NCBI RefSeq assembly: GCF_947172395.1
Contig: NC_069105.1
Location: forward strand, 8,515,971-8,579,970
Source: Bicyclus anynana
Lineage: Eukaryota > Arthropoda > Insecta > Lepidoptera > Nymphalidae
Reading direction: 5' to 3'
DNA: 64,000 nt
The notes below the pieces were generated by a model. That model was given only the letters and a program-made list of their open reading frames with translations. It was not told the origin of the DNA and did not search any database. Positions 33,951-45,980 of the stretch are shown in pieces. Position 1 is the stretch's first letter. Every line of letters starts with the position of its first letter. The translations under genes were made by a program, and so were the position numbers.

Positions 33951-34168
33951 CGACTAATATTTTAAAGACGAAAGTTTGTGTGTGTGTGTATGTTTGTTCC
34001 TCCTTTACGCTGCGGCTGCTAAAGCGATTTGGATGAAATTTGGAATGGAAATAGATTTTATTCTTTATTAACACATAGGCTACTTTTCATCCCGGAAAAA
34101 TCCATGGTTTACGAGGGATTTCTAAAAAAACTAATTTTACGCGGACGAAGTCGCGGGCGTCTGCTAGT
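33950..34168 (+). mobile_element. Helitron-like nonautonomous element
   Basis: CGACTAATATTTTAAAGACG start, ATTTGGAATGGAAATAGATT, CCCGGAAAAATCCATGGTTT and the hairpin end GCGGACGAAGTCGCGGGCGT CTGCTAGT at 34168. Confidence 0.68.
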
Positions 34169-34169
34169 A

Positions 34170-34998
34170 AGTAAATAAATAAGGAAATGGTTGGTGGTAT
34201 AAGGATTTAAAGTAGAGTAGGCACTAAACATATTTTTTAACTATAACAAAGTGTTATTACTTACGTTTACACGTAAGTAAGCAAACTAGAAAATGTATTC
34301 TTTAAAACAGTTTTTTTTACATCAATTCTTACATCAATTTTTACATCAATGAAAAGAATTTGAAAGAAAATATTATGTTCATTCATTTTTAGTGTCACAA
34401 ACAGTACATCCTATCTTAGATATTTTAAGACTGTCTGTGACACCAAACAGAAAAGGTTTACAGCTCAGCATTAGCCGTTCATCGCAAAAAAAGCAATGCC
34501 CGGCGCTGATTTTCAGCTGAGACCCTGGTGACGTCACAGTCAGAACAAAATACTAAATACCTACAAATTAAAAGATAGTAACATATATAGATAAATGCCA
34601 ACATACACTAACTAATATAACATACCATCCTTAAAATTAAAAATTATATAATTGTATATACCCATAGAAACATATATAATTTTACTTTTTACTTTGGGAA
34701 CCTCTGTTCTGCACGTACCTCGTACTCGTATCGTTCGTCCACATTAATCAAAGGAACAATCTAATGGGGACGGGGCGATTTGTTCCCGGGTGTTATCACA
34801 AAAAGACGAGTGTTCCCGGAATGCTCTCAGCGTGTTTTATGTGCCCCAACCAGGACGTTGACCTCTGGATCACTTCCCAGTTCCCATAACGCCGTGAGGA
34901 GTTACTATTTTGATGGTGTGCGTGTATGGGTTTTGAGCTGGATGATTGACAGGTCGGTATATTATTAGTTGTAGGTACCAATTTCTGAATTAGTTTAA
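34170..34998. other. No recognised gene
   Basis: AT-rich. AGCTCAGCATTAGCCGT...CGCTGATTTTCAGCTGAGAC at 34461-34524 has a second copy at 55241-55306, an unnamed dispersed repeat. Confidence 0.4.
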
Positions 34999-34999
34999 T

Positions 35000-35298
35000 T
35001 TTTTTTTTATTCTTTACAAGTTAGCCCTTGACTACAATCTCACCTGATGGTAAGTGATGATGCAATCTAAGATGGAAGCGAGCTTATTTGTCAGGTGGAG
35101 GATGAAAATCCACACCACTTTCGGTTTCTAGCTCGCTAAATCGCTTGGCGGTACGTCTTTGTCGATAGGGTGGTAACTAGCCATGGTCAAAGCCTCCCAG
35201 GCAGGCCTGGACCAATTAAGAAAACCAGACCAGCCGGGGATCGAACTCAGGACCTCCGTCTTGTAAGTTCACTGCGTATAGCACTGCGCTACGGAGTA
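35000..35298 (-). mobile_element. SINE family A, near full-length, minus strand
   Basis: Inverted tail CTTTACAAGTTAGCCCTTGA at the left, box B complement GGGATCGAACTC near 35237, and head complement to about 35298. Confidence 0.84.
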
Positions 35299-35964
35299 CT
35301 ACTGCGCTCATAAAGAGAAAAAAAGAGTCAATCAAAATTAAGTCGAAGCTTTCCAAGTGCGAAGACCTTCCCAACTTCAGCTTGCAACTTTGATTTTTTT
35401 AGAGAAGGAAAAACCTAAAAATATATTTAGTAGTGTTAGATTTTTAATTATTTAATAATTATAAATACATAAGACAACATATAAAAACTCTTTCTTCCAG
35501 ATAAATATTTTAATCTGTACTGTTTATTAATGATTATGGTTTTATTCTGAGGTTTGATTGGGTAATTGTTGTCTATGAAAAGAATGATGACATGTGATGT
35601 GGGGTGAAGACAAATTTAATTAATATATTAACCATCTACTAAAGTAACGATTTGTTTAAGAATGAGTAATAAAGTATTTGGAATACAGTTTAATCATTCC
35701 AGCTTGTGTTATTTTATTCCTATTTTATCAGTAGATACTTAATAACTACTTGAAAAAAGGTGTAATTTAAACCTGTTTAATAGTACTTATAATGTCACTC
35801 ACCTCTTTATCGAAAATCGAATTTTGGCCCTTCATACACCTGTCTCTATGTGGCAATGCCCTTTGAAAATATTTTGTTACTAACATCATTAAAATATCTA
35901 TCTACTCTACATATGGTAAAATAGTAGAAATGAGGTGTATGTACATAAAACATGCGCCATCTAT

Positions 35965-36228
35965 ATATTCGGCTCACTATTGAGCACGAGTCTCCTCTCA
36001 CCACGCTGGCCCAATGCGGATTGGCAGACTTCACACACGGAGAGAATTGAGAAAATTCTTAGGTATGCAGGTTTCCTCACGATGTTTTTCCTTCACCGCT
36101 TGAGACAAGTGATATTTAATTTCTTGCACATAACTGAAACGTTGGAGGTGCATACCACGGATCGGATTCGAACCTACACTCTCCCAATCGAAGGCAGAGG
36201 TCATATCCACTGGGCTATCACGTCTCTT
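35965..36228 (-). mobile_element. SINE family B with internal deletion, minus strand
   Basis: TATTCGGCTCACTATTGAGC jumps directly to CACCACGCTGGCCCAATGCG, losing the palindromic CTCTCATTCTGAGAGG region. The head complement ends GGGCTATCACGTCTCT. Confidence 0.8.
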
Positions 36229-36371
36229 CCGTCTATATCAGTGGTGTCAATCAAGTTTGTTATCAATTTTGAATACCCAATACAGGGCCAAACCTCTCTC
36301 ATTATAGAAGAGTTGATGGAGTTTAGAACCACCACGCTATTTCAATGAGTTGGTGGGTATCTAATACGTTT

Positions 36372-36762
36372 TCATCATAATCATCATCATATCAGCCGAC
36401 GGACGTACACTGCAGGACATAGACCTTTTGTAGGGACTTCCAAACATCACGATACTGAGCCACCTGCATCCAGCGAATCCCTGCGACTCGCTTGATATCG
36501 TCAGTCCACCTGGTGGGGGGTCGACCAACACTGCGCTTACTGGTGCGGGGTCGCCATTCCAGCACTTTAGGACCCCAACGTCCATCGGCTCTTCGAACTA
36601 TGTGGCCCACCCATTGCCACTTCAGATTCGCAACTCGTTGAGCTATGTCGGTGACTTGGATTCGTCTGCGGATCTCCTCATTTCTGATTCGATCACGCAG
36701 AGATACTCCTAACATAGCTCGTTCCATAGCCCGCTGTGTGACTCTGAGCCTTTTACCTTCTG
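36372..36762 (-). pseudogene. RTE-type LINE 3' fragment with intact C-terminal frame
   Basis: The minus-strand frame reads RVTQRAMERAMLGVSLRDR, IRNEEIRRRIQVTDIAQR, ANLKWQWVGHIVRRADGRWG and so on, ending VLQCTSVG. It is the best-preserved RTE tail in the window, with no stop within the element. The upstream part of the long minus-strand frame (to 36994) is flanking sequence. Confidence 0.82.
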
Positions 36763-37094
36763 ACAAATAAATCGCTTTAACGATATATTTAGATATAGAG
36801 ATAAATTGAAGCTTGGAGAAATACACAGAGTTACAGAACTTTTTATCCTGGAAAAATCCGGTTCCGCTGGTTCCGTAGCGTATGTGGAAAACAAAATTTG
36901 ACGCAAACAGTTGCGGGTTTCCGCTAGTTTTGTATATAATGTGTATTTTAAAATGTCCTTGATTTTTATAACCCTTATAGGCTTCGATTTCCAAAAAAAA
37001 ATATATTCAGCTGTGCAAGGTGCTTACTGTTCAATAAGTTAACGTGTAAAGTCACTGACCTCCCATCAATACCTTAGTACGAAATGTCTTTATT

Positions 37095-37292
37095 ATCCAT
37101 ACTAATATTATAAAGCTGAAGAGTTTGTTTGTTTGATTGAACGCGCTAATCTCAGGAACTATTGGTCCTATTTGAAAAATTGTATCTGTGTTAGATAGCC
37201 CATTTATCGGGGAAGGCAGTAAGCTATATATAATCCCCGTATTCCTACGGGAACGGGAACCACGCGGGTGAAAACGCGCGGTGTCAGCTAGT
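37095..37292 (+). mobile_element. Helitron-like element, CGCGGTGTCAGCTAGT subtype
   Basis: CATACTAATATTATAAAGCT, GCGCTAATCTCAGGAACTAT, ACGGGAACGGGAACCACGCG and GCGGTGTCAGCTAGT. Confidence 0.68.
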
Positions 37293-37934
37293 CTAGTATA
37301 ATAACACAGTTTCATATGAAAATCCTAATTAATATTAAAAATGCTAGTATGACTTTGTTTGTTCATTTGTTACGCCTAAACCAGTTAACCGATTTTAAAA
37401 ATTCTTACCTTAATGTAGATTTCACCAACGGAAAGCTACATTATCATGGAGAAACATAACTTACAGGAATGAGGAACTACGCGGGTGAAACCGCGGGAGA
37501 GTTTCATCGTTTTACTTTCGTTTCAGTATCTCGATATTCGGATACAAATGTGTTTAAATACAGCAGTCATTATAAATGTGGACGATCATTTATGAAATAA
37601 GTATAAATATCATAGTTTTAATTATACGTTTCAGTAATTCGATATTCGAAATCGACGCGTATGTAAGTTGAAATTCGTAATAAGGGTACAGATGTTAGGT
37701 AAACCTTGAAAATGGCACCTGACGTAAATCTATGTAAAACAATTTATAGATACGTTATAAAATTTATAGATCTAATTAATGAAAACAATTTATGATAACT
37801 AAAGGTAGCCCGCGACTACGTCCGCAAGGAGTTCTTTTGGATTTCCACTCTCCTATTTCTGGTATCACCTCACCAGACATCAGACGTGGAGTTAAGCCTC
37901 GGTGGCATTTGGACTACTTTTTCAGCTCAACAAA

Positions 37935-38153
37935 CATCATCGACAACCCATATTCGGCTCACTGTTAACCACGAGTCAGAATGAGAGGGGTTAGGCCTTA
38001 GTCCGCTACGCTGGCCAAATGCGAATTGGTAGACTTCACACACGTAGAGAATTAAGAAAATTCTCTGGTATGCAGGTTTCCTCACGATGTCTTTCCTTCA
38101 CCGTTTGAGATACGTGATATTTAATTTCTTAAAATGCACATAACTGAAAAGTT
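37935..38153 (-). mobile_element. SINE family B lacking the tRNA head, minus strand
   Basis: CATCGACAACCCATATTCGG to CACATAACTGAAAAGTTAC; the promoter half is gone. Confidence 0.78.
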
Positions 38154-38380
38154 ACACATTATGTGTGCCTTAGTATGAATTTACCGTAATAACATAAATT
38201 TTACGTTACGATGATTGTTTTTTTAATACTAACAACTATGGGTCGATGCCTTAAATATACAGTTTTTTTTTTAATATTGTACCCAGAACCTCACGATGGG
38301 ATTCCTCTTCAGGAGATAATGCCGTTTGTCGCATACGTGACCGACATTAACATGCTCTCTTTTAGACGTATTTTTTTTTT

Positions 38381-38508
38381 GATCACGCCTGATGGCAAGC
38401 GATGATGCAGCCTATGGTGGAACGCGCTTGCTTATAGATGTCTATTCACACTTGACTTGAAGATACCCATATTGTAGGTGGTGGGAAAACGGAAGCTGGA
38501 AGATCAAT
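38381..38508 (-). pseudogene. LINE 3' end, same family as 41.2-41.5 kb
   Basis: Shares the CCTGATGG...GATGATGCAGCCT...GGTGGAACGCGCTTGCTTA block, then the complement of the YNMG-type coding end. It is truncated at about 38508 in LPASV. A run of ten T at 38371-38380 is the inverted poly(A) tail. Confidence 0.7.
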
Positions 38509-38605
38509 AAAATATAAACTTAATATTTCGTAACTTATAACCTCATGATCTAATGCCGCATAAACTAACCTCTGTACCAACGAGGGATCTGCGTTTATAA
38601 GGGAT

Positions 38606-38904
38606 CATCATTATCAACCCATATTCAGCTCACTGTTGAGCTCGAGTCTACTCTCAGAATGAGAGGGGTAAGACCAATAGTCCACCACGCTGGCCCAATG
38701 CGAATTGGCAGACTTCACACATTCTCTAGTATGCAGGTTTCCTCACGATGTTTTTCCTTCACCGTTTGTGACACGTGATATATAATTTCTTAAAATGCAC
38801 ACAACTGAAACCTTGGAGGAGCATGCCACGGACCGGATTCGAAACCACACCCTCCGGAATCGGAAGCAGAGGTCATATCCATTGGGCTATCAAGGCTCTT
38901 TATG
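38606..38904 (-). mobile_element. SINE family B with 10-bp target duplication, minus strand
   Basis: Flanked by TATAAGGGAT at 38596-38605 and 38905-38914. A deletion of about 20 bp occurs after CAGACTTCACACA (38715-38720). Confidence 0.87.
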
Positions 38905-39158
38905 TATAAGGGATACGGGATACTAAACACAAGTGTGTCGGTGTTCGGATAAGGGCTAAGCAACGTGACACACTTGAATAGGGCCAAATCAGGAGGGTGA
39001 GTTATTGTGCTGCGTATAACAAGTGTAGCCTACAGGAGGAAGGGTCACACGGGTAGTTGGAACAAAGGAGGTGAGGAGCGGATTATAATCAAAAGTGTCA
39101 TTAGTCAAAATAACTATGTTTTCTCAAGTGCTTATACCACACGATACCACGATACACG

Positions 39159-39334
39159 GTGCCTAGTGGGAGCTTTCAATATTTTCACTGTTACTATCGC
39201 GTTGACGTAAACGCGAATTTATATGAAATTGAAACATTTGTGCAGTAGTGCCACTAGATGTCGCTGTTTCAATTCCTTAGAAATTCGCGTTTACGTTAAC
39301 GCCATAGTAACAGTAGCAAACTGCCACTAAGCCC
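39159..39334. mobile_element. Fold-back MITE, about 176 bp
   Basis: CACTGTTACTATCGCGTTGA CGTAAACGCGAATTT in the left arm is matched inverted at 39271-39314; weaker pairing continues to GCCTAGTGGGAG/CACTAAGCCC at the tips. The centre carries TGCCACTAGATGTCGC. Confidence 0.75.
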
Positions 39335-39778
39335 TCTGAAGAATAACACTCAAACAAGCTTTTTTTATTATTTTTTGTCTGTCTGTTTATCCGAGCTCTT
39401 TGGAATGGCTGAAATCAATTTTAATGAGATTTGCCACGGAAGGAAAAGGAGGTTATTGAACAACATATTGTCACTGTTTATTACAAAAAATCCACGGTAT
39501 TTCTGAAATACCGAAATAGTCACGCATCCTTATGAAAGTGGATATTGAGCTAAAACCCACCGCGCTGATCGATTGCGGGTTACCGAGTTTAGGGTGATAA
39601 TATTTGAATCTTGTAACGAATATGATCAGATATCCATGACTGACGATTTAACATACTCATTCTTAACAGGCCCTGGGGTAAAACACCACCATCTTCCCAA
39701 CTACGGGCTACGAATTCTTACTGAGAATGTCTCAGAAGAAAGAAAAGCTTTATATTGAATAGCCCGTATATCGAATAA

Positions 39779-39840
39779 AGGATTTAAACCTAGGACCTAA
39801 TAATCTGAAGACACATAGGTTAACTACTGGACCTACGATG
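39779..39840 (-). mobile_element. tRNA-like SINE head, family D, minus strand
   Basis: AACCTAGGACCTAATAATCT and ACATAGGTTAACTACTGGAC mirror the copy at 62.3 kb. It resembles a tRNA with TCTAGTGGTTAG box A; no body is recognised. Confidence 0.45.
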
Positions 39841-40396
39841 CAGTGTAATCCCTGACTTCAACCGTGTGTAAAGGCTTGAAACTTTAAAACAATAAAAATA
39901 TTAGTATTGCAGCTCCATATATTTCCTTGTCCAAACGTCTTGCTAGCCCTCCTCACGAAATTTAGAGCTTAGAAAGGATGTTTAAAAGGACAAAGATTTG
40001 GACAAAGGCGTCTTTGCACGTGTATCCACACGTGGTCGGGGTCAACGCACTGTCAAAAACAATACGCTCTAATTAGAACGCTTGATTGAATTAGAAAAAA
40101 AAACAAATAGTCTATGGTTCCTACTCTCGTTTGAATTAGAAAAAACAAATAGTCTATGGTTTTAACGGATTCCGGATTTGTCTATTGTTTATGTGCATCT
40201 GCATTTCTATGTTGTGGTCAAATACAAAATGCATCTATAGAAATCTTTATACTGAGAAATGCATAATCATTTTATTAGCTCTATTGCATATTTAACGGTC
40301 GTTAGGATATAATAATATAGTAATTAGATAATTAGATTGTATTAGAACTAAATATAACAATAATTAAACAAAAAAACTTTGCGAAAAGAGATGAAT

Positions 40397-40609
40397 CAAT
40401 GATAATTTTATACTATAGATAGGTTACGTCCCTATAAAATCACCGCAAAAAGTGATCCGAATTTAGCTACACCACTAAGCGCACACATGCACAGTTTTGT
40501 TTTTTAATTCCATTATATATTTATGTATAGTTTTTACACTTCCTGAAAACACAACTCGTCATTGTAGACGATATTTAGGTATTATTTGTTTAAATAACGT
40601 TCGTTATTT
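40397..40609. repeat. Same dispersed repeat, copy 3 (left part)
   Basis: CAATGATAATTTTATACTAT, GTCCCTATAAAATCACCGCA and GCGCACACATGCACAGTTTT parallel 2184-2400. Confidence 0.65.
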
Positions 40610-40774
40610 AATAAGCAACTAAATGAAATTAAGTCAATTTTCCAAATTTGTCCGCCTCAGTTTGGATTCGCTAGTGCCCTTTTTTTAGTATGAAATATCA
40701 TTGAGATGAATGGATTAAGATTTAAAGTCATACAGATTTTGATAGGACTTTATATTAAATACTATTGCCGATAT

Positions 40775-40907
40775 TCGATATAGCTTTTGTTTGTTTGTTT
40801 GGTTAAACGCGCTAATCTCAAGAACTACAGGTCCGATTCGAAAAGTTCTTTCAGTGTTAGATAGCTCATTTATCGCACGCGGGTGAAATCGCGCGGCATC
40901 AGCTAGT
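40775..40907 (+). mobile_element. Helitron-like element, internally deleted
   Basis: TTTGTTTGTTTGGTTAAACG, GCGCTAATCTCAAGAACTAC, then a jump from CTCATTTATCG to CACGCGGGTGAAATCGCGCG and CATCAGCTAGTT. Confidence 0.6.
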
Positions 40908-41054
40908 TTTTTTATATAATCATCATCATCTTGCTCTTGCATATTCTGCAAAACATCATTTCAGAATAGCTCTTAAGATCGCCAAAATGGTCTCGGTGTG
41001 TCTCGGCCCTACTAATGCATACCTACATTTAAGAATTAATGTGTTATAAAACAT

Positions 41055-41216
41055 TTACAATTAATGAATCTCTTAGTGATAAAATAATTTGGAGGCAATT
41101 TGATCAGCTTCTACTTTCACACAGAAAGTAATAGGAGCAACTGTTGTGTTTCTTGCCAGCTCTTCTCAGCAAAACATGCCTTCCGAACCGGTCACTTCAA
41201 ACGGATTGAACTGACG
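41055..41216 (+). pseudogene. LINE 3' fragment (TTTATTTCAAGTA family), plus strand
   Basis: Reads INESLSDKIIWRQFDQLLLS and HRK before a stop, followed by the TTTCTTGCCAGCTCTTCTCA UTR block and CCGAACCGGT. It abuts the minus-strand LINE at 41213 tail to tail, so one inserted into or truncated the other. Confidence 0.6.
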
Positions 41217-41490
41217 ATTTTTTTTATTTTGTCTAAGCAAGCGCTTAGCTGCAATCACGCCTGATGGTAAGCGATGATGCAGCCTGTGGTGGAACGCGCT
41301 TGCTTAGAAAATGCCTATTCACTCTTGACTTGTAGATACCCATATTGTAGATGGTTGGGAAAACGGAAGCTGGAAGAGCATTCCACGTCTTTGCAGTGTA
41401 TATAAGGAAAGACGAACTAAATCGCTTAGTTACTCTCCTTAGACCTAACCTTAGTTAGTTAAATCTATGACGAACGAGGAATATCTATGA
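41213..41490 (-). pseudogene. LINE 3' end encoding WNALPASVFP region
   Basis: Minus-strand frame at about 41405-41300: TAKTWNALPASVFPTIYNMG, then IYKSRVNRHFLSK, a standard C-terminus of lepidopteran LINE reverse transcriptases. The 3' end at 41252-41300 (GCATCATCGCTTACCATCAG on the minus strand) is homologous to the tail of SINE family A, identifying this LINE as that SINE's likely partner. Confidence 0.75.
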
Positions 41491-41586
41491 CGTAGCGGTG
41501 CAGATCTCTGTGATGCCTAGCAGTTCTGTGGTAGTCAAACAGTTACTGAGCGCATTCCCCGTAATATATTTTGTGTTTGTAAACAA

Positions 41587-41870
41587 AGCCTTGGTCGCTA
41601 ACTATGGGCCTCATAAGAAGGTTCAGAGTCACACAGCGGGCAATAAAACTATGTTAGAATTATCTCTGCGTGATCGAATTAGAAATGAGGAGATACGCAG
41701 AAGAACCAAAGTCACCGACATAGCTTAACGAATTGCGAAGCTGAAGTGGCAATGGGCGGGGCACATAGTGGATGCAGGTGGCTCAGTATCGTGATGTTTG
41801 GAAGTCCCTACAAAAGGCCGATGTCCTGCAGTGGACGTCCATCGGCTGATATGATGATGTTGATGATGAA
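41587..41870 (+). pseudogene. RTE-type LINE 3' fragment with internal deletion
   Basis: Begins in the TLVANYGPHKKVQSHTA region, keeps LSLRDRIRNEEIRRRTKVTDIA, then jumps at about 41770 from GHIV to the WMQVAQYRDVW region, deleting about 140 bp. It ends with TGATATGATGATGTTGATGATG. Confidence 0.78.
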
Positions 41871-42255
41871 ACAAAGCCTACCTGAAATAAATGAAATTTG
41901 AATTAGAAATCAGACCACGTTTGATATATCGTAATTTGCTCTAAAAAGTCCACACCATAATTAAATTAATCTGGACATTTTCCATGTCATTATAGAACAA
42001 TGCAACTATATCAAATTAACAATCATTGTATACGTAGTTATGTAATACGGTCTGTCGATCCATTGTTACGAATTTTGGTTGTCGCGATGAGAAATGACCT
42101 GACATAAGCCATCATTTATTGTTGTGAACACGAATGACTCTTTGACAAGCCTTTATTTACCTTGCCCTGTTTGTATTTTTTATTCTGTAGTATGGGTTAA
42201 ATCTTGGAAAACTAAGTCTGTGTTTCCAACTGGCCTATTCTCTAACTTAGAGTAA

Positions 42256-42589
42256 CTATCTCCGTGGCGCAGTGGTATGCGTCGTGGACATACAAGACGG
42301 AGGTTCTGGATTCGATCCCTGGCTGGGCCGATTGAGGTTTTCTTAATTGGTCCAGGTCTGGCTGGTGGGAGGCTTCGACCGTGGCTAGTTACCACCCTAC
42401 CGACAAAGACATGCCGCCAAGCGATTGAGCGTTCCGGGACGATGTCGTGTAGAAACCGAAAGGGGTGTGGATTTTCATCCTCCTTCTAACAAGTTAGCCC
42501 GCTTCCATCTTAGATTACATCATCACTTATCATCAGGTGAGATTGTAGTCAAGGGCTAACTTGTGAAGAAAAAAAAAAGAAAAAAAAAA
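42256..42589 (+). mobile_element. SINE family A, full-length
   Basis: CTCCGTGGCGCAGTGGTATG head, a box B changed to GATTCGATCCC, a full body, and a tail ending in a long A-rich run to 42589. Confidence 0.86.
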
Positions 42590-42711
42590 CTGCAGTGGAT
42601 ATAGGCAGGTACACGACAATTACTATCTAGAAAATAAATTGTCCTTTTTTTAATTTTGTCTCTTATCAATGTTAATAATACAAAATAATTATGAACTAAC
42701 TATGAAAGATG

Positions 42712-43345
42712 GCTCTCTAGACATCTGTCGAGCGTATCATCGTCCTGGGGAGTCAGGCATATTGTGTCCGGGTGTTCCCACCTTGCTAACGGCGAATACT
42801 TGCACAGACATAATCAAGTAGCGAAGATAATCTACCAACAGCTTGCTTGTCAGTATGGCCCTATCGATTCTGAGATGCCTTACTATAGGTACGAGCATCA
42901 GTTCTTGAAAATAGCAGTGCATTACTCTACTGGGACCGAACGATTATCACTGACAGGTATATTGTTGCGAATAGACCTGATATAGTGCTAGTCGATCGGT
43001 CAGTGCGTCGTGCAATGATTGTTGATATTACTGTTCCACATGACGATAATCTGGTTAAAGCTGAAATGGCAAAAGTATCAAATACTTGGAACCTGCTCAC
43101 TAGATTACTGCCATGTGGAATGTTTAGTCAACTATTATTGCTATAGTTGTTTCAGTCAATGGTCTTATAGCGAAAAGTTTCGACCTTAAGAAGCTTCCGC
43201 TTAACTGCTGGATCAAGGGTTGGACACAGAAGGCAGTGATTCTTAAGACGGCGCGTATTGTGAGGAGGTTCCTCACTCTGGAACCCTGCCCACCAATTGC
43301 TCGGGCACTTAAATATCCCGCAGCAGGAGGGTTGATTTATTTTTA
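42712..43345 (+). pseudogene. LINE C-terminal fragment with HRHNQVAK and PDIVL region, copy 2
   Basis: Reads ACHRP-like sequence, SGCSHLANGEYLHRHNQVAK, PIDSEMPYYRYE, then after frameshifts YIVANRPDIVLVDRSVRRAM, IVDITVPHDDNLVKAEMAKV and near the end LDGWIKG-like and TARIVRRFLTLEP-like segments. The PD...(D)...K spacing suggests the restriction-like endonuclease of R2/R4-type elements, but the clade is inference. Several frameshifts make it a pseudogene. Confidence 0.65.
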
Positions 43346-44498
43346 AAAATTGTCAATAGTCTGTTGTATATTTTGTATTTTATAATAATTTTAAAAAAGG
43401 ACAAATAAAAAAATAACCAACTTCATGTTACCGCCATACACTTAACACCTTACAGATATATACTTGTCTCCCTTCTTCTCCTACCTTTTCCATTCCTTAT
43501 TCTCGTGAGAGAGGGAGACAATTGCAACCCGCAACGCCAGACGCTCGATTAAGTCAGTCAATTAATGTACGCCGCCTGATCATTACGCATAATTTGGCTC
43601 GCGCGCTTCCTAAATCAGTGACTTTACAAATTACTTGTAAAAAAGAAAAACCCAAAATATTCAAAGATCAACCCATGACCCGAATTCAGGACTTCACGAA
43701 ACATACCACTGAACCAATGATGCATTTGGGACAGGTGTTAATACTAAAATCAAACCACAATTTCCGCCAATTACCAAAATAAACCCCCACCAATTTTTCG
43801 GTAGTCTGAATCTGAAACGCGGTTACCAAATTATTTTTTCATTACTCCGAAGGACTATGTGGTCAAAGGATTGTCGATGACCCACCTTTTTTGTACCGAC
43901 CAACCTCAATTTCGAGTACCACGTATCCCAATTTCCTCCGCGGTTTTTGTACCACTTTTTTGGGACGATGCATCAAATCACATACGAGCGAGTGTTATGT
44001 GAACGCTCTGTCATCGTCACTATTGTCGCGTTAGATTTTTTTTACCTCTGTATTCTTTTAAAAGCTTATTTTATACATGCTCATGCAGTGCACTTCATAA
44101 AAGCAAAAAAACACTCCCTCCCCTAAAGACAAACCTATGTTGGACCACAGAATACATAGTTGGACAAGTAATTTTCCAATTTTTACTTTTAGTGCAAACC
44201 CTAGTTAAACACCTTATGCACGCCGTTTGTCTCGTTTTGGTCAAATCTTAGTAGCTAATTTAAAACCTCATATGTAAGTTTGAAAGGGATTAATTTATGA
44301 AGTTAAAATATTTTTGCAATGACGTGTAATTTACATAATAAATAATAATATGAAATTGAACCGGGATAGGATCCTAACTTAGGCGCGTTTAATCCTCGTA
44401 ACTTTAATTTTAAGTTTTCGACCAATTATTATCACCATTATCTAATAATATTATTACCTGACGTTTCTTGTGACTTGTCACTTGACGAAAAGTGCTTG
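43346..44498. other. No recognised gene; possible tRNA-like remnant
   Basis: AT-rich. 43672-43733 (CCCGAATTCAGGACTTCACG, CACTGAACCAATGATGCAT) looks like a worn inverted tRNA-like head. The 86-codon frame at 43522 overlaps it and is not supported as a gene. Confidence 0.35.
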
Positions 44499-44535
44499 CA
44501 GAGGTCATATCTACTTGGCTATCACGTCAAGTATA

Positions 44536-44870
44536 TCATCATCATCTTCATCATTATCACCCGATGGACGTCCACTGCTGGACATAGGCCTCTTGCATGG
44601 ACTTCCAAACACAACGGTTTCGAGCCGCCAACATCCAGCGGCGCCCTGCAACGTGCTTTATTGCCTGCCCATTGCCGCTTGAGCTTCACAACTAGCTGAT
44701 CTATGTCAATGACATTGGTTCGTCTGAAGATCTCTTCATTTCTGATTCGATCACGCAGAGAAACTCCAAGCATCTCGCTCCATCGCCCACTGTATGACTT
44801 TGAGCCTTCTATTGAGGCCCATAATTTAGAGGACCTACGGATCCGCGACTTGGTCGCTAACTCAGGGCCT
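44536..44870 (-). pseudogene. RTE-type LINE 3' fragment, minus strand, internally deleted
   Basis: Inverted TCATCATCTTCATCATTATCA tail at the left, then the complement of the RTE C-terminal coding region. About 100 bp is missing at 44655-44660. LGVSLRDRIRNEEIFRRTN can be read on the minus strand. Confidence 0.75.
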
Positions 44871-45351
44871 TACGTTGACTATAGAAAATATAAAATCCTA
44901 AATTGAGCCGAGCTGGGAGACAGAACCAGGACCTCTTTATTATCACATAACAACTGCGTTACAAAAAAAAAATAACTTCGATTTCAAATTAAAAAAAAAT
45001 AATGAACCCAGCAACCGTCTAACCCAGCTACACATAATACATACAGTAGCTATGTATGTACATTATTCTATTCTCACTTTTATGCTCCGACACCGAAAGT
45101 GATGACGCGACACATCGAAGCAATGTCTGGGACACATGATTACACTTTTTTCAAATTATCCAGGCTCGGGTGGAAAATAAATAATAATAGACGATGTGTC
45201 TACTGCTACTTTATGGCACATATTATTCCAGTCTGGAATTCGAAAATAGAATAAATGGTTGAAGTTTCTTTATTTCCAACAAAAAATACACAATTTGAGA
45301 AAATAAAGTAAACATACTACACATGTATTTTATTTATGTACTATAACAATC

Positions 45352-45548
45352 TATACTAATCATATAAAGCTGAAGAGTTTGTTTGTTTGTATGATAGAAC
45401 GCGCTAATCTCAGGAACTACTGGTCCGATTTGAAAAATTCTTTCAGTGTTAGATAGCTCATTTATCGAGGAAGGTTATTTCTATATATTATCCCGTATTC
45501 CTACGAAATCGGGTACCACGCGGGTAAAACCGCGCGGCGTCAGCTAGT
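45352..45548 (+). mobile_element. Helitron-like element, CGCGGCGTCAGCTAGT subtype
   Basis: TATACTAATCATATAAAGCT to GCGCGGCGTCAGCTAGT, same layout as 37095-37292. Confidence 0.68.
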
Positions 45549-45866
45549 CTTAAATACAATGAAATTCAAGAACTACAAATAAGTAACAAGTAATTCCAAA
45601 CTATAATAAATAGTTATAATTTTATATTTCCATTTTTTATTTTTATAACTAGTTTAAGTAGTTAATTTAGTTAAATATTATTGGTTTATTTAGTGTTTGT
45701 TGTTATTCAGGAAAACTCAACAATAGAAAAGATTTTTCTTTGTTTATAACGCCAAAACTAAATCTAGGAGGCTAAGTATCTAAATCCAACGCCAATTATA
45801 TATTATTTATCAAGTTCTATTGATTCTTTTATTTCTTTTATCATGGTCATAGAAAAAAATATTGTA

Positions 45867-45980
45867 TGCCACTGCACGTAATTCGCCATTGTAGCACTCG
45901 TGCTGTCTACTGCATTCGACGTCGCCTCATTGCACAACAATCACTCGTGCTACAATGGCCATCATTCTACGACAGTGGCA
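45867..45980. mobile_element. TA-flanked MITE, 114 bp
   Basis: TGCCACTG...CAGTGGCA termini, with an inner inverted pair CCATTGTAGCACTCGTG/CACTCGTGCTACAATGG, flanked by TA. Confidence 0.68.
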
